A stretch of DNA of 64,000 nucleotides, taken from contig NC_071332.1 of the NCBI RefSeq assembly GCF_010183535.1, forward strand, positions 5,208,001-5,272,000, written 5' to 3'. This DNA is from Caenorhabditis remanei (Eukaryota > Nematoda > Chromadorea > Rhabditida > Rhabditidae). The notes under the pieces were generated by a model. That model searched no databases, was not told the origin of the DNA, and saw nothing but the letters and a program-made list of their open reading frames with translations. A program made the translations under genes and the position numbers. Below are positions 44,064-53,400 of the stretch, piece after piece (the first letter of the stretch is position 1; each line of letters starts with the position of its first letter).

Positions 44064-45378
44064 TCATAATGTACTTGGATGATAGCATTCGATTGATGGT
44101 GCACGGTTCAGAGTTCTTCTTATTATTTGTATCCGATGCTCGTGTCTTCTAGATCTTCCTGATTCTCCAGTGGCAAAGATTGATGGTTCACGACTTGAAA
44201 CTACTGGAGAAGCAGAAACTACTGGCTCATGTAATTGTTGATTCCGTAATTCTTCTTCTACATCCAATTCTCCTTCATCATCCGAAGCGATATCACTGAT
44301 TGTGTTCAACTCATTTTCAGCGGGAAACATCAATTCTTCAGCTGCATTTTCGAATACAAAATTTGATTCTGGTAATCTTTGTGATTTTTGTTTTCCACCG
44401 ATTTTCTTCTCGGCAGCTACAAAAAATATATAGGTATAACAAGAAATAACCAAAAACAGCTTACCAAACACAGGCCCAAGTAGCTCTGAATTGTGTCGAC
44501 GATAGAAGAGAAAAACAAAAAGAAGTAAGCAAGTGAACAAAATTTGAATAAGAAATAGAATCCTATCACGGATAAGGGACGGGTCGGTGAAGTTGATAAG
44601 GAGATTCGAAATGTAGAAAATCCGAAAAAAGTGGTCAAATAGTAGTTTGAATACCATTGTCACGTAGATCAAAGTTTTGCCGATTGCATTGTAGATGCCA
44701 CATTTTATAAGAGCTGAGCACTTGTCATAGTAGAGAATGACTGGAACAGATAAACATTTTTCTATAGAATTTGGAATCAAACTCACTTGAAATCACATGA
44801 AGTGCAATAACCACTGTTATATCACACATTACATTCTGAAAGATCTCTCATTCTTTTCCGCAATTCTTGGCTATCTCAGAACATACCTCAATCACAATAA
44901 GTAACCCTATGGCAAGTATAATCAAAATGAGATTAAGCACCGAAAATTGTATTATTACTTTCAGTGGGAGAGCGAAGTCTGCGTAAAAGATTGAATAAAT
45001 CATAAAGTTAGACATGATGACGTAGAATATCTCGATTGCTGTCAGAATTTGTAGATTGATTCGTTCAGAGAACAAAGAGAAGCGCTGGAAATTAATTGGT
45101 TATTTTTTTTTAAACTTTGTAATTCACCTCAACACCCTCGAACATAAGGTAGTCTATAACAAATTTGATCTGAAAATAATTAGTATTTTTTGAAACAATC
45201 ATCAGTCCCTCACCGTTAGAAAAATAATCACTATCGCTGGCCTAGCATACATTTTTCTGTGTATAATAACAATAATAATTCTGGTAATAAGCAAAACAAT
45301 TGTGAAAATAGGACACCAATTTGAGTAGAGAGCATCATTCCAAGGGATTGATGAGGCGGCTGATGTGGTTGCAAGCAT
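44064..45378 (-). CDS. multipass membrane protein of unknown function
   Basis: Six exons (45378-45214, 45169-45128, 45084-44887, 44835-44787, 44740-44465, 44416-44064) join in phase to 360 residues. I count about seven hydrophobic segments in the first 240 residues (for example IFTIVLLITRIIIVIIH, FYVIMSNFMIYSIFY, LILIILAIGLLIVIE, VVIALHVI, ILFTCLLLFVFLFY). The cytoplasmic-looking tail of about 115 residues has an acidic cluster (DIASDDEGELDVEEE) and then a basic Arg-rich end (SGRSRRHEHRIQIIRRTLNRAP). The topology could suit a nematode-specific transporter-like or receptor-like protein, but I see no family signature. The ATG follows a CCAG acceptor-like site. The 3' end is only 95 bases from the convergent metalloproteinase gene; a minus-strand AATAAA lies at 44021-44026. 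Confidence 0.75.
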
Positions 45379-47450
45379 TTTTCTGGAACAACAAAAACGT
45401 ATGGTCACTTGAGGACAAAAAAACTGAGAATTGAAATAAAAGATGGATGGGGATAGGTTACCTGCACTTTCAGAATTCCTTCAGGAACCAACTTTTCGGG
45501 TTAAAAATATTCATCTAGGACTGTAATGAAAGAATCCAGTAAAATTGAAACTTTAATATTTTCATTTAAAACATGTATATTTCTAAACTTATGCTATCAG
45601 ACCATTCGATTCAGTTCAGATAAAACTTTTCCAAATAGGTTTGATGATCATTCAAAACCTAACAAAATAACATTTAAGGAGCACGTATTAGCTCAGCACA
45701 GTTTTTACAACTGCGCTCCGCCGAAATGCCCTTGAATTTTTTTTTCTCTGAGTCTCTCAGCTTTGCACACAATTTTCTTCGGTTTCGGTAGAGCGCGGTT
45801 GTAAGAAGCGTGTCATGCTATTAACTGAGTGTTTTTACAACCGGACAATTCAATTTATAAGAGGTCATTGGTCTGCCTGACTTTTCAAATTTATTGAACG
45901 AGTATTATATGAAAAGGAAAGGCACATATTTATTTTCGAAAGGAGTCTATCGGAATAAAAATTTCAACAAAAAAACATCACTTTTCCGGTACTTGGCCTA
46001 ACTAGAATCAGCTGTCACATTTCACTATCCCCCGGAATATTCTCAGAAATTAACAAAGAAAATAAAAACAAAACCGGGAAAATAAAAAGAGATTCTATTC
46101 CTGGCTCCAAGACAATTGCTTTTCTTTTCTATATTTGAAATATATGATGTGAACATTTGATTTTTTGTTGTAATTAGCAGAAGGAAACAAACAAAAGGGA
46201 ACAAGAAAAAGACAAAAAAGTAAATTATGAAGCTTGTGTTTTTTATCAAGCAACAGATTTGAGATAACAAAGCAAGGGGGTCCTAATGAGATTCTGATAA
46301 AAGACACAAAAAGAATATCAATGAACACAAAATCTGGTCACTAGACAGTCTGGAGAGATCCTAGACAGGAAATTGGAATATAGTAAATGTAAACTGCGGG
46401 GGCACAGTGAGTAGGAAATGTCTACAGGATACAATACAATTCATACGAATTAGTTCAAGAAATAATAAATGACGTGATCTGCTCTCAAAACTTTCATCTG
46501 AAGTTGTCTCAAGGTGCTAACTGATTTTTTTCTCTTAGCTCTAGAAGAGACTCGAGAAGAAAGGAAAGAGTTGGAGAGTAACTGGTGATTATTGCTCGAC
46601 ATACACAACACCAGACCCTAGATTTGGTTGTTAGATATGTTCAGCTGTCGCCTGTTTTTTGAATTAGGAGAAAAGGAGAACGATGGAGGTGAAGTAGGTT
46701 AGGGTCAGAAGAAGGAAGGAAAATGTCTGGAATTGAATTGATCGAGTTTGTCGGCGAGAGTTCAATAGTTGAGTATAAGTATAGGAATCAAAGAAAAATT
46801 GAGTGGAAACTGGCAATTAGAGTGTAGATTTTTTCGCTTAATTTGAGCGTACCAAGAATAAAGTGGTTCAGAAGGAGAGATTCATTTTATACCTGGCTTT
46901 TGGAATGCATGGGGAATTCGTAAGTTTTTTGTTTGCTCTTCGCTTGCTATAAGCAGTTTTTATCTCATCTTTTTCAAATTTTACCAAAACAAGCGACCTG
47001 CTCAAGTCAAGATGAGGTTATAATAAAATTGGCCTCCCTCAAACTTTCAAACAACAACCGTGTGCTTGAAAAATTCAGAAGTAATCCGATGAACCTTTAA
47101 TATCTTAACTGAAATTTTGTAGGAAAGCTGATCAAACTGATGCACCGTCGATTCAATTTTGAGTAATTTTGTTAAATCTCGAGTTTTTGAACTTTTTCTG
47201 TCTTGATTTTATTCAATTGAAGTTGACCTTGCATTTTAAATTAGATCAACTCAACCACCTCACAGTTCAACTAAATATTTAACTGTGTCCAATAAATCCA
47301 GAAGTATTCTACACTTCATTCTCAACCAAGCATGCCACGATATAAAACTGATACAATCTTGACTAGATTCATTATTCTTAAACAACCCGAAAAAAGTAAT
47401 AAAATGAAGCAAACGAGATAACAATAATTATCACGAGAATATACTACTTT
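45379..47450. other. intergenic region
   Basis: I see no supportable exon. An inverted repeat lies at about 45700-45815 (ACAACTGCGCTCCGCCGAAA against TTCGGTAGAGCGCGGTTGT). The rest is AT-rich with purine runs. It lies between the head of the multipass protein gene and the tail of the EOGT gene. Confidence 0.4.
45700..45815. repeat. short inverted repeat with CGCTCCGC arms
   Basis: TTTTTACAACTGCGCTCCGC is mirrored about 60 bases later by GGTAGAGCGCGGTTGTAAG. The sequence AACACGCTTCTTACAACC near 41850 resembles the right end, suggesting a further fragment in the metalloproteinase gene. Confidence 0.5.
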
Positions 47451-50400
47451 CTATAACTCCTTTTTCAGCTTCTCCGCCTCCATTTCCTTCTGTTTTCTTC
47501 TTTGAATCCGTCGGGAGTTGATGAACTTTGGATGATTTCGGACATGTTCTATCATCTGAAAAGAGGGAAATGGGTACATTTAGTTAAAATCGGTTTACCA
47601 TCTTTACTTGCTCCCGGAACTCAATCGGATCCACATGGTAATTGGCGAATTTCAGATGCTTCTCCCCGCTCTGTGGATGGTCCCCTTCATCATCAGAACG
47701 AATCAAGTGAATCTTTGACTCTGGCCAAGTGTAATACTTGACACCTCTTAATCTTGCCAAATCCGAATAACATCCAGCGTCACCGCAGTTGTATCTGAAA
47801 TTTGGAACATTGAAATGTTCCCAATTTGTTTTTGTTTAGGGAGCATACATCTCAAAAATTGCAGCCCAATCCGGCAAGAACATTAAATGAGTTAAACCAG
47901 CGCCATGCATTCCAATGAAGATGTCAGTTTGGGATGTGGTGTTCAGTTGTCTCAGGAATGGGATCCTTCTGGAGAGATTTCAAGATTAGTTCAAAGCTCT
48001 GTATACACAGTGACCAGGGATGTGCGGAACGGAAATCGGAAAATTTTGCCGAAACTTCTGATATTTTTCGGAACTGTTTTCCGGCGGAAAATTTTCAAAT
48101 TTTTTCATTTCGGAACTTTCGGAAATTTCCGATTTTCGAGATATTTTTGAGGAAAAAATTTGGTTCCGAAATTTCCGATGATAAAAAAAATTTTGCGGAG
48201 TCGAAAGAAATGGCTCCACAACCATTGTGAACGGTGTCAGAACGTCACATCTGTGTCAAAATTTACAGAATTTTTAGTTTTTACTGCATCTTTCTAGAAT
48301 TTGACAATAAGAAACTTGAAAAACCGAGTTTCCGAAAAGAATAATTCGGAATATTTCTCAGTTCCGAAATTTCTGAAATTTTTAGTTCCGCACATCCCTG
48401 ATAGTGACTCTCATGAACTAACAACTCTCCTTGACCATCAAAACATCCACTAATCTTTAAACTTACTCATTATAATCAACAACTCGAACGGTGACATTTG
48501 GCAAGTGTCCAAGTGATTTGAGAAGCTGAAACAAGACAACTGATATATATCTTTTCTCGTGATAAGAGTGCCACCTTGTATCAGGTTACGCTCCCAATAA
48601 AAAGTAGTATTACTACTGCTTTTCTCTCAATCTCTCAAGAGACGTTATGATTATTCGAGAGGCCATTCAATGGGCCACCCGCTTCTTTTACACTTGTTCT
48701 CCTCTTCTTGTCACTCGATCATCGCCGGGAGAGAATATTTATCAGAAAGCTGCTCTTGAATTGTGTTGCTTAGTCTTTCACTAACTATAAATGATATAAA
48801 TGCTAATTTTTGATATTAAGTGATTTTGATTTTTCTGTTGTAACATATAATTTTAAATCTTTGAATGTCAATATCATATGTGGGCGCTAAATTTGTTTTG
48901 GGTATTTAGGAAAGTCACGTTATTTTTCAGGAAAGATGTAATCATGCAGATATAGACAAAAACCAGAAAGATGAAAATGTGAATGAACATGTTAGGGACT
49001 TTTGGACGGTAATGAATAATATAATATGAGCAAAACTTTAAAACAAAAATGATATAACTTATTAACTACTTATTGTTTTATCTTTGCTAAATTCGATACA
49101 TTGGAATTTATGATCAAGTCACTCTTGTAAGTCTTGCAAAATCATGAACCTTTTTGGTAATAACTCGGCTACTTTCCGCTACAGTTGCGCAGCACTAACG
49201 CAGCAGTTATTCGTAGAGTTTACTCCTGCTGCGTCAGAGGCGCACAAGTGTTGCATGAATGCTGCACAGTTGTTGCATCAGTGCTGCCGGTGTGCTGCAT
49301 GCGTTCATTGCTTCTCGTTTCTAATCAGTATAGTTAATTTGTGAACAGAATAACATAAATAACTATTAATATTTATTTTAAGAATATTAAATTTAAAAAA
49401 ATTAAAGCAAAAACAAAAAACTTAGAAACGTCATTGAAATTCCATTGTGACCGACAGTCGATGAAGTTTCCAAGTTCCTACTATCTGTAGACGTCCGGTG
49501 CCCCAAGCTCATCGACTCTAGAACTGAAAAAGAATGTTTCAATGAAATTCGGTTGGAAACAACTCACATTTTTAGATCATCTCTTGCTGAAAACGCTTCA
49601 AAAGTCCAAGTTTTTTATCGAATAGGCGAATTATGTTGATCAGCTGCTCTCTCTGACTCGTTTCTGCCATCCAGAGACATTCTTCTTCTGAAAAATAATA
49701 TTTTCATAAAATAGAGTAAAAATAAGTAGGAAAAATGATAAAACTTGTTAAACAGACAATAAATATCATTGGAAAAAAAATGAAAAATGCAGCCAAAGTC
49801 CAATTTGCATTGGAGCGAATATACAGTTGCTGCACGACTGTTGTGAGATTGTTGCACAACTGGTGCATGCCCCAAAAACAAGGGAACCATCAGTCGCAGT
49901 GACGTGAAAGCTGTGTAACTGTTGCATATGTTCTGATTTTTCCTAATTGCTGTGGAACTGTTGCAATCTTGTCGCGTAACTGTTGCAAAAGCTATGAATG
50001 CTGCGTAACTGTTGCGGGAAGTAGCCGAGTAATTCCTTACGGTCTTGCTTAATTTAATTTAGTCAATTTTTTTCCAATTTTTGGGATATTGAATTATAGT
50101 TATCTTCTTTACATTAAAACTAGCTGGAGCCTAGCTATCACATGATTTTTCTATGTAATTTTTCATTGCTGATTCAAAAGAAAAAAGATATTTAAAGATA
50201 CGACAAAAGTTGAATACTGAATTAGCTGTTTTCAAAAGATTTGCGATAATAGATCCGTTCGGCACACTAAGACTGAATTAAAAATAGCTAATTTGGTATT
50301 TCCATTACCTACATTTTGGTATCAAAACAACAATATTTATATAGGACAGTAATCATAGGACAGAGTCTTGAATTTTCTTTTTCCACTAGTTCATTTTCGC

Positions 50401-53400
50401 TATTTTGGGATTCTTAGTTAGTACTTCACTAATTTGTCTGGAATTGCTCCGTTAAACAGTGCTACTAAAAAACCGTCAAGTTCGTTTTGCCTACTCTAAC
50501 CTCTTTTATTGAACTAGTTCTTCTTTTCCAATCAAATTCATTATCTCTAAAACTCTCTTCTTTCTAACTCTCTCATTGATCGATTACTTATATATCAGAT
50601 GCAGCTCCGTCGAGCAATTTTTCATCGTCCTCCTGATCTCACATCAATTTCTCCCCCTTCCCTCTCTCTCTCCCATCCATCCCACTACAAGAAACCCACA
50701 AGAAAAGACCCCAAGAGCAGTTGGAAACCGATGCGATTCATTTTCTAAATGATGCACTGCAATGCACTGCTTTTCAATTTTACAACAACATAAGCAAAGA
50801 GGCCATGAGAATGTGAGATACGTTTTTGAGTCGTCTATCTCATCTCTCTCGAGTCAAAACTTCCCCTCAATCTTTTCAAAAAATCAGAACTCCTCTTTTC
50901 TAATTCAATAATGGCGGCACCTGTGCCATTTCGAATCGATCAAACAAAGGTATGCAACTCTTTTTCAAGCTCATGGCCTCAGCTCACAAAGCCCATTAAA
51001 TGAGGGGAGTGATCATAAATTCGACGATTTGATGACATGTGTCGTCTTCTTTCACTATCATTTCACTTTTATCCGTTCTTCTATCTTTTTTCTCCTTCTT
51101 TTTCTTTTTGATAGTGAGCATTTGAAAACTAAGAAGAGTCCAAAAACAAACTCGTTATCTGATTTGTTTTATTATTGCAGCCAATGCCTAACTTTCCGCC
51201 CACTGTCTACTATCGGGATACCTATGGATTCGATGATCGACCCAGTGAATCGGATAATGATAGTATTACTACGAAATCAACAGGTATGATTTTCAGACAT
51301 ACGCTTTTTTCAGCATGATTATGAAAATTAGAGAGTAAGACTGCTGATTAGTGTATATTTTGAGAATAAGCTGAACAAAATAACTAAACATTTTGAAAGT
51401 TTATAAAAAAAGAAGTGTCATTTTCTAGGGTAAGAAAATCTTGTTCATTCTTATTGTCCGTACATAGGCGCGTTCCTTACAAGGGCAGTCTTTGGAGAAG
51501 CGGCTTTCAAACCATCCATGAATTTGTTTATAGGTACTTTTGGCTACGGGGAACCCATTTCTGCTATTAAAACCTGCTAAATTTCCCTGTGAGCCGAGTT
51601 ATAAGCTGTCAAACTTTTCACATGGTTATGCTTTTTCACATGGATTTCAAAATCGGCCGCACATACGCCTCCGCGGAGTTCCGTTTGTGTTCCCCAACAG
51701 TTCACTGTGCTCGTACGCTGGAAAAATGAGAACATTTTTGCGTATATTATTTTTCGATTTGGAATTCCATGTGAAAAAAACTTGACCATATGAAAAATTT
51801 GAGAGCTTATAACTCGGCTCACAGAGACATTTAGCAGGTTTTGACTGCAGAAATGGGCTCCACGTTGTCGAAAGTACCTATGACCAAATTCATAGATCGA
51901 TTGAAAACGTCGTCTCCAAAGAATTCCCTTGTTAATGTAGAAACAACAAATCTGCCATACAGCGATAATTAAAAAATGTTTAATTCAACTTTTTATGTAA
52001 AAGTTGATCAGATTGCTGAATTTCTAATTCTTAATCATCCAAATTAATAGATAGTGTTCTTCCAGTAACAGTCCGTACAACATACAACATAAATCCCGGT
52101 GGTGGTGGAGGAATGGCTGTCAACCCAACATATCAACAGATTCATAATCGAAATATGAATAATGGAGATTCTTCGAAAATGATGAATTATTCACATGTCT
52201 CTAACTCATTTCATGTAAGTTTTCCAGCTTTTGTGACACGTTTCATTGATTGATTTTCAGGTTGAACAACTTGTCACATCAAAAATCTTGACACCCAACC
52301 CCAGAACAATTCTGATATGTGTTCTGATTGCAGCAGCCAGTGCTATTCAATTAGTGAGTCAGAAAGTTAGTTACAAATTTCTACAAATCATCTAATTTCA
52401 GATGATATTCGCAATGATTGCCGTATTCTACGATGGTCCGTTCCCATGGCCTCTTCTATTATGTTTTCTGATGTTATGTAACTGTTTGGTGATATTTATT
52501 TTTATCAGATGCCAACCGACTAGGGCTTGGCTGGTGAGTATTTAACATTTGGCTATGATAAATCTAGTAATTTTCTTTTTTCAGTATGCCAGTCTGATCG
52601 CGGCTGCTTTATCGTTCCTTGAGTGCACTGGTTTATTCTTCTGGACTGCGCTACTCATCAGCGACGAGGAAAAATATCTCGAAAGTGTTGGTGCAAATGA
52701 TAATCGTATTGTTACGAGTACTCGCATAGCGATGTATATGTGTCAGATGTTGTTTGGGCCGATTCATTGTATGTGTAATATTAAGAATATTGAGTGAATT
52801 TTCTAAATTTCCAGTGATAGTCTGTGGTCTCATAATCTGGAAACTACAAGCTCAACTTTCACCTTCTGATGACGTGGTGAATGGATATTTCTTGAGTGAG
52901 CCCGAACTCGGACATCAGGTAGTTTTTTACTTTAAAACTTTACTTGGTAGAAAATCCAAAAATCTAAGAAAATTTCAGAAAATCCTGGTACCCATTGAAC
53001 TTCGTCAGATCAGAGATCAAAGTGACGATGAGACCGAGAACGCGTCCATTGGTGTTCAGACGGGCGGATCAAGAAATAATTAAGAGAAAAGTAATCTGAT
53101 CTAACTACAAGTCTTTCATAATTTCACTTGATGAGTTGATGTAACTATAAACATTTTTTCATTTCACCAACCTCTTTGATGTTGAGAATCCGCCGGTATG
53201 CAGTAGATCTCGATAAGATAACAATTCTCACTTTCTCCAATTCAGCCTTTTGCGGTTTGACTCCGAGTCTTAAAGGAAATTCAAAATCCATTAGAGCGCA
53301 TTTGCAGCTTATCAGGCAAACCTGTGCAAAATAAACTGCGAAAATGTTTTGAATAATGTAGATCCTGAGCATCCGTTAACTACCGGACTGTTATAGAACA

